Of a stretch of 64,000 nt of DNA, positions 1 through 8,102 are shown one piece after another. This DNA comes from Gammaproteobacteria bacterium (GTDB lineage Bacteria; Pseudomonadota; Gammaproteobacteria; Xanthomonadales; Marinicellaceae). The notes under the pieces are model-generated. The model was not told the DNA's origin. It saw only the letters and a list, made by a program, of their open reading frames with translations, and ran no database searches. Both the position numbers and the translations under genes were made by a program. Positions within the stretch are counted from its first letter, which is position 1, and every line of letters begins with the position of its first letter. The stretch lies in the NCBI GenBank assembly GCA_041395445.1, contig JAWLAO010000002.1, positions 434,001 through 498,000 of the forward strand, given 5' to 3'.

Positions 1-693
1 GAAGAAAAAGTTCTGCCTGCAAAAGTAGTAAACCAACAACTTTCGGAAAAAGTGGGTCAAATCAAAGCCGAATCAGGAAATAAGCCGGGGCGAAAACAAC
101 AATCAGATATGAAGCAGGAAATCTTGTTTCAGTTATTGCCACAGGCCTTCACAGGAATTAACAAAATCAATGCATATATTGATAACAAACACCAATTGCT
201 GATTGTTGATAGTGCCAGCCAAAAAGCTGCAGAGAATCTGGTTTCACAACTCCGTCAAACACTCGGTTCATTCAAAGCCACTGCTTTTGGTGAATCATCA
301 GCAATGGCAACGGTCTTAACACGTTGGGTGAGCCAAGGTCATATTCAGTCGGGATTGGACTTTGGGACAAACTTAGTGTTGGAAACCTTGAATGAGTCTA
401 AGAGTGTGATTCGTGCCAGAAATGTAGATTTTATCACTGATGAAATGCAAAAACATATTGATAACGGTTATTTGGTGACTCAGATGGGTTTGGTTTTTAA
501 TGATCGCATCGAATTCACTTTGACACATGATTTTGCAATCAAAAGCATTAAGTTCACCGATATTGTTCAGGATCAACTGGAATATGATTCCATCGAATCT
601 GAAGAGCAATTACTGGACTCACGCTTTAGTTTGATGAGTTTGGAATTAGCTGAATTGTTTGCTGTCTTATTTGAAATTTTCCCCAAGAACTAA
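1..693 (+). CDS. rdgC: RdgC, recombination-associated protein (5' truncated by window edge)
   Basis: The reading frame is open from base 1, so the gene starts outside the window and only about the last 230 residues are present. The visible part matches the C-terminal half of RdgC of beta- and gammaproteobacteria: an LPAKVV-like stretch at the very start, then ILFQLLPQAF, then a segment containing LLIVDSASQKAAE and LGSF. RdgC is a ring-shaped dimer that binds double-stranded DNA and restrains RecA-promoted recombination. Only 2 bp separate its stop from the next gene, so the two are probably co-transcribed. An apparent GTG start at base 52 is internal to the protein and is not a real start. 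Confidence 0.9.
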   Translation, partial: EEKVLPAKVVNQQLSEKVGQIKAESGNKPGRKQQSDMKQEILFQLLPQAFTGINKINAYIDNKHQLLIVDSASQKAAENLVSQLRQTLGSFKATAFGESSAMATVLTRWVSQGHIQSGLDFGTNLVLETLNESKSVIRARNVDFITDEMQKHIDNGYLVTQMGLVFNDRIEFTLTHDFAIKSIKFTDIVQDQLEYDSIESEEQLLDSRFSLMSLELAELFAVLFEIFPKN

Positions 694-695
694 CT

Positions 696-1322
696 ATGCA
701 AAGTTGGAAAAAAATATTTAAGGATTACATTCAAAAGCAAAAAAGTGCCGATTCAGCCCATGATGCCGATCACGTTCAAAGAGTAGTAGTGAATGCTGAA
801 AAGTTTGCGAAACTGGAAAACGCTGATTTGGAAGTGGTGATACCTGCGGCTTGGTTGCATGATTGTGTCGCAGTCAGCAAAGACTCCTCATTACGAAACC
901 AGGCATCAAAATTATCCGCAGAAAAAGCCGGGCAACTTCTCAAAGAGTGGAATTATCCTCTTGATAATATTGATGCGATAAAACATGCCATTGAGGCTCA
1001 TAGTTATTCCGCAAATATTAAACCATTAACGCTGGAGGCAAAAATTGTTCAGGATGCCGATCGAATTGATTCCATCGGAGCTATCGGAGTTGCCCGCATG
1101 ATGATGGTTGGCGGAAAAATGAATTGCAGGCTTTATCAATCTGATGATCCGTTTTGTAAAGAACGGGAACCACAAGACAGACAATGGACGGTTGATCATT
1201 TTTATTCCAAGTTATTGAAGCTCAACTCAGGTTTTCATACTCAAGCAGCGAAACAAGAAGCTCAAAGAAGACACGATTATATGATAAACTTTCTGCAACA
1301 ATTGGAAACAGAGATTCATTGA
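696..1322 (+). CDS. HD-domain metal-dependent phosphohydrolase, YedJ-like
   Basis: A 208-residue soluble protein with the HD-superfamily pattern: an early His in AHDADHVQRV (around residue 25), the HD doublet in AAWLHDCV (around residue 55), and a later Asp in IVQDADRIDSIGAIG. This order is that of the YedJ-type single-domain HD hydrolases, which act on phosphorylated small molecules of unknown identity. The stop overlaps the TTG start of the next gene (slt) by 4 bp, which suggests translational coupling. The metal-binding residues are intact, so it should be active; the substrate cannot be told from sequence. Confidence 0.85.
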   Translation: MQSWKKIFKDYIQKQKSADSAHDADHVQRVVVNAEKFAKLENADLEVVIPAAWLHDCVAVSKDSSLRNQASKLSAEKAGQLLKEWNYPLDNIDAIKHAIEAHSYSANIKPLTLEAKIVQDADRIDSIGAIGVARMMMVGGKMNCRLYQSDDPFCKEREPQDRQWTVDHFYSKLLKLNSGFHTQAAKQEAQRRHDYMINFLQQLETEIH

Positions 1323-3277
1323 AAGCGTTTATCTTACCAGTTTTATTGATTATTTTTAGCTGTAATGTTCAAGCATTGACAGCTGAACAGCAATTATTCA
1401 AAAAAACTTACTCAGCCGCTCTGAAGGGAGATGAAGCAGCAGTAGCAGTGGGTAAAAAGCAATTGCAAGGCTATCGTCTGTTGCATTATCTGGATTATGC
1501 ATTGCTGAAATCAAAAATTGCAAAGTTCCCAGAACAAGAAATTGAGCAGTTCAAAAAAAACAACCCTGAAAGCCCATTGAACGAGAATCTTGAACGTATG
1601 CTGACTTACGAATACGGCAAACAAAAACAATGGCAAAAATATCTGTCCCGGTATAAAAACAACAAAGAATCACAAACCATGCATTGCTGGTATTTGCAGG
1701 GAAGAATAGAAACCAAAGTTCTGAAAGGACTTGAAAAAGCCATTGAAAACACATGGATGAATGGATTATCACTTCCTGACGACTGCAATCAGGTCTTTAA
1801 GTGGTGGGAAGCACAAGGCAACTTAACCGATGATTTGTTGGCAGAACGAATTAAGCTGACTTACTTGGTAAATAACTCTTCGACCACTCGTTATCTGGCA
1901 TCAAAAATGAAAACCAAGCCGGAGTGGGTGAACCATGTGATTGAATTGATGCAAGACCCGATGAAAGGTTTAGAGTCTTCGCTATCCTGGAATGATGATG
2001 AAAATAATCGCGAAATAGTTTTCCACATGGCGAAAAGACAGGCTCAAAAACAACCGGATTCCATGTACAAATTGTGGAAAAAACTGAAAAGTCGCTTTAA
2101 CTTTTCCGAATCACAAATCACGCAGGTCGAACGAACTAATGCTTTGTTTGCCGCAACCGATTACTTGCCTTTTACCATTCAGGCGATGGATGCTCTTCCG
2201 AGTTCCGCACATGATTCTCAAATCAACGCCTGGAAAGTCCGTTATTATCTTTTTCATCAGGATTGGAAAAACGTACTAAAAACCATTGAAGAAATGCCGG
2301 ATTTCCAAAAGAATAAAGACAATTGGCAATATTGGCGTGGCAGAGCCTTGGCAAAGATCGGGGATAAAGATCAAGCTAAGTCTATTTTTACAAAGTTATC
2401 CGGAAAAACCAATTATTATGGTTTTCTGGCAGCTGATCACATGAAGCTTCCTTATGAAATCTGCACCGAAGACATCACTCCAACAATGATTGTGAAGATG
2501 CCGGAAAGTTTGGAAAATGCCTTTGAACTGTTTGAATTGGACATGATAGCAGAAGCCAGAAAAGAGTGGATGATAGGTTATCAAAAACTGAACAACGGTG
2601 AACGCAGAGCGTTGGCAGACTTGGCTTATCAAAAAGGCTGGTACAATAAAGTTTCCGCAATCATGGCAGGTTTGGGATTGTGGAAAAACTATAAACTGCG
2701 CTACCCTCTTGCTTACCAACACGAAATCAGCCAATTCACCAAGAAACATAAAATATTACCGCATTGGGTGATGTCTATTATCACACAGGAAAGTGCCTGG
2801 CAGACCGATGCAATTTCAAGTGCAGATGCTCGTGGTTTAATGCAACTCATTGATGCAACGGCAAAACGCCTGAGTCAAAAACTAGGGCTTAAATATCAAG
2901 GCAAGAGCCAGCTTCATGACGCCGACTTTAATTTACAGCTGGGGATTTTTTATCAAAGAATGTTGTTTGACAGATTCAACAATCACCCTTTATTGGTTTT
3001 GGCATCCTATAATGCTGGTGAAAGCAAAGCTGAAGATTGGCTCAATGGTTTTCCGACATCGCCCGATATTTGGGCTGAAACTATTCCTTATCAAGAAACC
3101 CGAGGATATATCACCAAGATTTTAACCAATATTGTTATTTATGACTGGTTGATTCATAAAACCCCGCAAAGAGTGTCATCATGGATGCCGACATTTCCGG
3201 TTGATGGCAACGCCAGCAAAAAGTGGCCGAATGACTTTGTTTCTGATCAGCAAGTTCAAGTCAGGTGTCAGCAATGA
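1319..3277 (+). CDS. slt: Soluble lytic murein transglycosylase (Slt70-like)
   Basis: A 652-residue periplasmic protein. An N-terminal signal peptide (hydrophobic residues 4-18, ending near VQA) is followed by a long alpha-helical superhelical region and a C-terminal lysozyme-like SLT domain. The catalytic Glu is residue 491 in IITQESAW, followed by the conserved ARGLMQLI and later LLVLASYNAGESKAEDW. It cleaves the MurNAc-GlcNAc bond of peptidoglycan to form 1,6-anhydro ends. The start is TTG at 1319, overlapping the previous gene; there is no ATG nearby that keeps the signal peptide. Its length matches E. coli Slt70. It overlaps cca by 4 bp (ATGA). Confidence 0.95.
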   Translation: MKAFILPVLLIIFSCNVQALTAEQQLFKKTYSAALKGDEAAVAVGKKQLQGYRLLHYLDYALLKSKIAKFPEQEIEQFKKNNPESPLNENLERMLTYEYGKQKQWQKYLSRYKNNKESQTMHCWYLQGRIETKVLKGLEKAIENTWMNGLSLPDDCNQVFKWWEAQGNLTDDLLAERIKLTYLVNNSSTTRYLASKMKTKPEWVNHVIELMQDPMKGLESSLSWNDDENNREIVFHMAKRQAQKQPDSMYKLWKKLKSRFNFSESQITQVERTNALFAATDYLPFTIQAMDALPSSAHDSQINAWKVRYYLFHQDWKNVLKTIEEMPDFQKNKDNWQYWRGRALAKIGDKDQAKSIFTKLSGKTNYYGFLAADHMKLPYEICTEDITPTMIVKMPESLENAFELFELDMIAEARKEWMIGYQKLNNGERRALADLAYQKGWYNKVSAIMAGLGLWKNYKLRYPLAYQHEISQFTKKHKILPHWVMSIITQESAWQTDAISSADARGLMQLIDATAKRLSQKLGLKYQGKSQLHDADFNLQLGIFYQRMLFDRFNNHPLLVLASYNAGESKAEDWLNGFPTSPDIWAETIPYQETRGYITKILTNIVIYDWLIHKTPQRVSSWMPTFPVDGNASKKWPNDFVSDQQVQVRCQQ

Positions 3278-4503
3278 AAACTTATCTAGTTGGTGGTGCG
3301 GTTAGGGATAAACTGTTAGGACTGGAAATTAAAGACAAGGATTATGTGGTTGTGGGAGCAACACCAGAACAAATGGTAGCTCAAGGTTTTAAGCCTGTAG
3401 GCAAGGATTTTCCGGTTTTTCTTCATCCTCAAACAAATGATGAATACGCTTTGGCACGAACCGAACGAAAAACCGCCAAAGGCTATCACGGTTTTGTATT
3501 CAACACCGATCCTTCAGTCACTATCGAAGACGATTTACAACGCAGAGATTTAACTATCAATGCCATCGCCGAGGATTTACAAACAGGTGAAATTATTGAC
3601 CCTTATTGCGGGCAAAAAGATATTGTAAACCGCAATCTCAGACATGTATCAGATGCCTTTGCCGAAGACCCGGTGAGAATTTTACGAACAGCTCGTTTTG
3701 CCGCTCGTTATTATCAATTTGATTTTAAAGTTCACGATACAACCATGCAACTGATGCAAAAAATGGTTGATAATGGCGAAGTGGATACACTTGTTGCAGA
3801 AAGAGTTTGGCAGGAGCTCAAGTCCACTTTAAATGAAAACAAGCCCTCGGAGTTTGTGCGGATATTAAGACAATGTGGAGCCTTGAAAATACTATTTCCC
3901 GAGATTGATTGTCTGTTTGGTGTTCCGCAAACGGAACAATGGCATCCCGAAATTGACACCGGAATTCATTGCATGATGGCAATGGACATTGCAGCCAAAC
4001 TGAGCAATGACACGGCGTTTGCGGTATTCACTCATGATTTAGGCAAAGGAATTACACCCCAACACATCTTACCGTCGCACAGAGGACACGAACAAGCCGG
4101 TGTGCCTTTAGTGAAAAGTTTGTGTCAGCGTCTTCGTGTTCCCACACAATATCGCAAGTTAGCAGAAAATGTCTGTCGTTGGCATTTGCATTCACACACG
4201 GCCTTCAAGTTAAGATCAAAAACCATCGATAAGCTCTTCCAAAAAACCGGTGCTTATCAACAGCCAACTAATTTTGAGAAGTTTTTGCAGGCTTGCAAGG
4301 CAGATGCCCAAGGTCGTTTAGGGAAAGAAAACGAACCTTACCCGCAGGCTGATTATTTGCGAAAATGTCTGGAAACAGCGACAAAAGTTGATGTTCAGAG
4401 CCTGATTGATAAAGGGTTGAGTGGAGAAAAACTCGGACAGTCCATCACAAGGGAACGCATTAAACTGATTCAAAGAGTGAAATTAAGCTGGATTTTTTAT
4501 TAA
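3274..4503 (+). CDS. cca: CCA tRNA nucleotidyltransferase with HD domain
   Basis: 409 residues. It adds or repairs the CCA end of tRNAs using CTP and ATP. The class II nucleotidyltransferase signature is clear: GGAVRD at residues 7-12, metal-binding Asp21 and Asp23 in KDKDY, then RRDLTINAIA and RILRTARFAARY. A C-terminal HD domain (AVFTHDLGKG) matches the phosphohydrolase domain of gammaproteobacterial multifunctional Cca. I chose the ATG at 3274, which overlaps the slt stop as ATGA and gives the MKTYLVGGAVRD start typical of the family; a GTG three codons upstream is less likely. The end is followed by an 80-bp gap and then fba. Confidence 0.95.
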   Translation: MKTYLVGGAVRDKLLGLEIKDKDYVVVGATPEQMVAQGFKPVGKDFPVFLHPQTNDEYALARTERKTAKGYHGFVFNTDPSVTIEDDLQRRDLTINAIAEDLQTGEIIDPYCGQKDIVNRNLRHVSDAFAEDPVRILRTARFAARYYQFDFKVHDTTMQLMQKMVDNGEVDTLVAERVWQELKSTLNENKPSEFVRILRQCGALKILFPEIDCLFGVPQTEQWHPEIDTGIHCMMAMDIAAKLSNDTAFAVFTHDLGKGITPQHILPSHRGHEQAGVPLVKSLCQRLRVPTQYRKLAENVCRWHLHSHTAFKLRSKTIDKLFQKTGAYQQPTNFEKFLQACKADAQGRLGKENEPYPQADYLRKCLETATKVDVQSLIDKGLSGEKLGQSITRERIKLIQRVKLSWIFY

Positions 4504-4628
4504 ATCAGTTTGAATTGAGTTGATAAAACACCAAAAAGTCGTCTTTCCGATACGTTTCATGCGATTTTTTAAACTGAACTTTGTACAATAGACGCCCTAA
4601 AATAACAGACACTAAAGGGGAATTCTCA

Positions 4629-5648
4629 GTGAACGTAGAAAAATTATTGGAAACCGCAGCAGCAATGGTTGCTCCGGGAAAAGGCATTTTGGCAATTGAT
4701 GAAAGCACAGGAACAATCAAAAAGAGACTGGATTCTGTCAACGTAGAAAACTCAGAAACAAATCGTCGTGACTATCGCGACATGTTGTTAACCACACCGG
4801 ATTTAGGTGAGCATATTTCAGGTGCGATTTTATTTGACGAAACACTCAGACAAAAGGGCAAAAATGGCACAGCATTTGTTGAAATCATGAAAGATGCCGG
4901 AGTTATTCCCGGAATCAAGGTGGACAAAGGTGCTCACCCAATGGCTGGCTTTGAAGGTGAGTTGATTACTGAGGGTTTAGATGGATTGCGTGATCGTCTG
5001 AATGAATATGCTGAACTGGGAGCGAGATTTGCCAAGTGGCGTGCGGTTATCACGATTTCTGATGGAACGCCAAGCCAAGCCAACATTGATGCCAATTGTC
5101 ATGCTTTGGCAAGATATGCAGCACTTTGTCAGGAAGCCGGAATCGTGCCAATGGTTGAGCCGGAAGTTCTTATGACAGGCGATCATGATATAGACACAGC
5201 TTATGATGTGACGGAATTAGTTTTGAAAACACTTTTCCATCATCTGTATGAACATGATGTTTTGCTAGAAGGAACAATCCTCAAATCATCGATGGTTGTA
5301 CCGGGAGATAAATGTCCTGAACAAGCAGATGCAGAGGAAATTGCCGAAGCAACGGTAAGTTGTTTAATGAATTCTGTTCCTGCAAGTTTGGCAGGCGTGG
5401 TTTTCCTCTCAGGTGGTCAAAGCGAAGAAGAAGCCACGGTTCACTTGAATGAAATGAACAAACTCGGTCCATTGCCATGGCCTTTGAGCTTCTCATACGG
5501 AAGGGCCCTGCAAGCATCAGCTCTTAAAGTTTGGGGTTCGAATCCGGCAAAAAATGTCTCAGCTGCTCAGCAGGAACTGTCCCATCGTGCCCGAATGAAT
5601 GGCTATGCTGCACTTGGAGAATATAACTCCAATATGGAAGCATCTTAG
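4629..5648 (+). CDS. Class I fructose-bisphosphate aldolase
   Basis: 339 residues. Cleaves or forms fructose 1,6-bisphosphate through a Schiff base, without a metal. Family motifs are present: GKGILAIDESTGTI at the N terminus, KVDKGAHP, KWRAVI, VEPEVLMTGDHD, the Schiff-base Lys219 in GTILKSS, and FLSGGQSEEEAT. The length is that of animal-type class I aldolases (about 340-360). I chose GTG at 4629 because a good Shine-Dalgarno (AAGGGGA) sits just upstream; the open frame extends back to a TTG at 4581, but that part overlaps TACAAT at 4584-4589, a likely -10 element. No partner gene is adjacent, so it appears monocistronic. Confidence 0.93.
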   Translation: MNVEKLLETAAAMVAPGKGILAIDESTGTIKKRLDSVNVENSETNRRDYRDMLLTTPDLGEHISGAILFDETLRQKGKNGTAFVEIMKDAGVIPGIKVDKGAHPMAGFEGELITEGLDGLRDRLNEYAELGARFAKWRAVITISDGTPSQANIDANCHALARYAALCQEAGIVPMVEPEVLMTGDHDIDTAYDVTELVLKTLFHHLYEHDVLLEGTILKSSMVVPGDKCPEQADAEEIAEATVSCLMNSVPASLAGVVFLSGGQSEEEATVHLNEMNKLGPLPWPLSFSYGRALQASALKVWGSNPAKNVSAAQQELSHRARMNGYAALGEYNSNMEAS

Positions 5649-5812
5649 TTGAATCTAATATAAACCTTGTTTCCCCTCTTCGAGGGGATTCAGGAGTGGT
5701 AAATATTACTAATAGTGCAAAAATACTACTCTCAAGAATACTACTCTCAAGTTATTTTCAAGCTCCAAGAAGCAAACCTTCTGAGAAGTCCTGATTCAAA
5801 GAACTTGTTAAA
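5649..5812. other. Spacer between aldolase and IS30 element with repeats
   Basis: No gene is visible. The stretch holds a short hairpin (CCCCTC / GAGGGG, 5673-5687) that belongs to a repeat also present near 61.29 kb, and a 15-bp tandem duplication at 5722-5751. The last bases before 5813 are the left flank of the insertion sequence; no clear target-site duplication with the right flank is seen. Confidence 0.6.
5722..5751. repeat. Tandem duplication of a 15-bp unit
   Basis: AATACTACTCTCAAG occurs twice back to back (5722-5736 and 5737-5751) in the spacer left of the insertion sequence. It probably arose by replication slippage. Confidence 0.85.
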
Positions 5813-5838
5813 GCTGGATTCAACAACGAAGTGCAACA
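5813..5838 (+). repeat. IS30 left terminal inverted repeat (IRL)
   Basis: 26 bp, exact reverse complement of 6858-6883. It lies 75 bp upstream of the transposase ATG. Confidence 0.93.
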
Positions 5839-5913
5839 AAATTTTTTTCGAAGTTGAAAAGTAAGATGTGATGTGTTGCACTTGCAGTTGAACTTCCCAA
5901 AAAGAGATTGCAA

Positions 5914-6876
5914 ATGTCACACTATTCACATCTTACTGAAGCAGAAAGATATCAGATATCAGCTCTGCTGAAAACTAATTGTAGCAAAACTGAAATAGCA
6001 AACATCCTAAATCGTCATAAAAGCACTGTAATTCGTGAAATTAAACGCAATACCGGACTTCGAGGATACAGACCCAAACAAGCCAATGAATTTGCGGTTA
6101 AACGGAAATCTGATAATGCCAATAAAATAACCGACTTTTGCTGGGCTTATGTCACTTACTTGTTAAAGAAGAAATTCTCCCCCGAACAAATCAATGGTCG
6201 TTTAAAACTCGATGGTTGGGATGGTGTACCCAGCATCGAAAGAATCTATCAATTCATTTATGCTAACAAAGAGAACAAAGCCTCATTGCTTAAACACCTG
6301 AGATGCCAAAAACAAAGAAGAAAACGATACAACTCCGGTCAAACCAGACGTGGAAAGATAAGCAACCGCGTAGATATTGATAAACGTCCTATGGTTGCAA
6401 ATAATCGTTCACGCCTTGGAGACTATGAAGGTGATACAATTATTGGCAGCAAGCACAGAGGAGCACTACTGACTCTTGTTGACAGAAAATCACTCGAAGT
6501 CAAAATCAAACCATTGAACCGAAAACTGGCAACCGATGTCAGTCAAGCCTGTATTGAAAAGCTAAAGGATGAAATCACACATACCCTGACTTTGGATAAC
6601 GGTTTGGAATTCGCAAAACACGAAATGATTAGTGATACTATCGGAATAAACATCTATTTTGCCAAACCTTATCATTCCTGGGAGAGAGGCACGAATGAAA
6701 ATACTAACGGTTTAATCAGACAGTATTTCCCTAAAAACAAGACTCTTGATCAGTTATCAGAAAACGAAGTTCAGGCTGTTTAAGACGCTTTGAACAACAG
6801 ACCCAGAAAAAAATTAGGCTTTTTAACTCCCCTTGAAGTAAAATCTAGAAACTGGAGTGTTGCACTTCGTTGTTGA
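5914..6876 (+). pseudogene. IS30-family transposase with a premature in-frame stop
   Basis: The frame starts at ATG 5914 (MSHYSHLTEAERYQI), with an N-terminal helix-turn-helix (KTEIANILNRHKSTVIREI) and a DDE integrase core: Asp in GDYEGDTIIG, Asp in TLDNGLEF, Glu in SWERGTNENTNGL. A TAA at 6781-6783 ends the protein after about 289 residues. Beyond it the same frame continues for 30 codons, encoding the conserved tail LNNRPRKKLGFLTPLEV, to a TGA at 6874-6876. The tail is typical of intact IS30 transposases, so the TAA is probably a nonsense mutation. The DDE residues all precede it; residual activity cannot be excluded. Confidence 0.85.
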
Positions 6877-6883
6877 ATCCAGC
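6858..6883 (-). repeat. IS30 right terminal inverted repeat (IRR)
   Basis: 26 bp, exact reverse complement of 5813-5838. It contains the TGA that ends the ancestral transposase frame. Confidence 0.93.
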
Positions 6884-6891
6884 CTTTTTTA

Positions 6892-7185
6892 TTGTTATGT
6901 TTTGCCGGAATTATTGTGCCAATGACGCAATTTATTCCTTGGGTTCTTGAGAACGGGCTTAATGTACCACTTCTTATACAAGAGCTTTTTTCCACAAGAA
7001 TAGGAGCGTTTTTTGGGTTAGATGTTATTGTTTCGGCAATTGTATTGGTCGTGTTTGTTTTGTGTGAAGGGAAAAGGCTCAGTATTTCAAACTTGTGGAT
7101 ACCTGTTGCAGCTACGTTTTGTGTAGGAGTTTCTTTCGGATTGCCTTTGTTTCTTTGCATGAGGCAAAGTAAAATAGAAAGTTAG
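6892..7185 (+). CDS. DUF2834 family membrane protein, 5' end adjoining the IS
   Basis: 97 residues from a TTG at 6892. The pattern GIIVPMTQFIPWVLENG, then FFGLDVIVSAIVLVVF and a C-terminal hydrophobic helix ending GLPLFL, matches the small DUF2834 membrane family (three predicted membrane segments). The frame runs back as LFLLL into the right inverted repeat of the IS, and no ATG or Shine-Dalgarno lies between the IS end and the coding sequence. The insertion has therefore probably removed or displaced the original start and promoter. It may be expressed weakly from TTG 6892 or be a 5'-truncated remnant. Function of the family is unknown. Confidence 0.65.
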   Translation: MLCFAGIIVPMTQFIPWVLENGLNVPLLIQELFSTRIGAFFGLDVIVSAIVLVVFVLCEGKRLSISNLWIPVAATFCVGVSFGLPLFLCMRQSKIES

Positions 7186-7290
7186 TTTAGGAAAAAATAT
7201 AGTTTTTTTGGTTTTGACCTTGAGCTATCGTATCCTTTGAAAGTAGGATAACAACACTTACATAAAAGAGAGACAAGAGGTTTAATTGTT

Positions 7291-7896
7291 ATGCCAACAT
7301 CAATAGTTGTGGTCGATGATTTTTTGGATGATCCTTACACTTTTAGAAAAGCGGCTCTTGGGTTAACCTATCCGAATGCCGAAGGACCATATCCAGGAAG
7401 AAACTCAGTTGAGCGAATCAATCTTGAGGGCCTGGATAATGAGGTTTCCCGGTTGGTTGGTGAGCCATTAGTATCAATGGAACATAATCAAGCACATGGG
7501 AAATGCCGAATTGCATTGGAGTCCGATATTGGGGCGGCTAAAGTCCACGTTGATGGCTCACACTGGTCGGGGATTTTATATTTAAGTGAACCGGATGATT
7601 GTCGGGGAGGTACTGAGTTTTTTCGCCACAAAGCCACGAACACCGAACGAGCGCCATTTAGCGATCAGGAGTGTTTTGAAAAGTTTGGAGCGAACTCAGC
7701 TAAACAATGGGTTGCTGACTTATTGGAAAAAGACTCCAATGATGATTCAAAGTGGGAAATGACCATGAGAGTTCCGATGCGTTTCAATCGTTTAGTGCTT
7801 TTACGCCCTTGGTTTTGGCATACTGCTGGTGAGAGTTTTGGTAATAATAAAGAGAATGGCCGATTAGTGTATCTAATGTTTTTCCGTTCAGCTTAA
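7291..7896 (+). CDS. DUF6445-like putative 2-oxoglutarate/Fe(II) oxygenase-fold protein
   Basis: 201 residues, soluble. It begins IVVVDDFLDDPYTFRKAAL, as in prolyl-hydroxylase-like proteins whose N terminus reads as a DDFL..P..(V/F)R motif, followed by YPGRNSV. An HxD pair (HVDGSHWSGILYL) and a distal His in WFWHTAGESFG with a downstream Arg (ENGRLVYLMF) supply the usual Fe(II) and 2-oxoglutarate ligands, so it looks catalytically competent. I assign the family from these motifs; the substrate is unknown. It stands alone, with about 100 bp upstream and about 200 bp downstream free of genes. Confidence 0.65.
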   Translation: MPTSIVVVDDFLDDPYTFRKAALGLTYPNAEGPYPGRNSVERINLEGLDNEVSRLVGEPLVSMEHNQAHGKCRIALESDIGAAKVHVDGSHWSGILYLSEPDDCRGGTEFFRHKATNTERAPFSDQECFEKFGANSAKQWVADLLEKDSNDDSKWEMTMRVPMRFNRLVLLRPWFWHTAGESFGNNKENGRLVYLMFFRSA

Positions 7897-8102
7897 TAAA
7901 GTATTAGATTTGGACTTAGCAAGTATTTAGATAATTATTAATTAACAACATGCCAAGCTCTGGAGGAAGCTTCGTACAACGTCCCGTTTGAGCTACTAAA
8001 TTATTAGATAAAACCCTTTCTTTTGATGTAATGTTAGTTGTAGTTGGAGTGGTTTGAAGTAAAATTTGAATAATTATTAATAACTAAATAATCGAGAATA
8101 AA

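Larger units (their letters stand above)
5813..6883 (+). mobile_element. IS30-family insertion sequence, about 1071 bp
   Basis: The element is bounded by perfect 26-bp inverted repeats (5813-5838 and 6858-6883) that begin GCTGGATTCAACAACGAAG. It encodes one transposase of the IS30 family. Size (1.0-1.25 kb usual) and single-gene structure fit the family. The right repeat overlaps the 3' end of the ancestral transposase frame. No 2-3 bp target duplication is obvious at the flanks (AAA on the left, CTT on the right), so the exact tips may differ by a base or two, or the locus was rearranged after insertion. Confidence 0.9.

Noticed and set aside
4581..4628. Longer aldolase start at TTG 4581
   Set aside because: The extra 16 residues are not in the family and overlap a likely -10 element; GTG 4629 has a good ribosome site.
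5649..5812. Rho-independent terminator for the aldolase at 5673-5687
   Set aside because: The hairpin has no T-run and is part of a repeat family; termination here is not supported.
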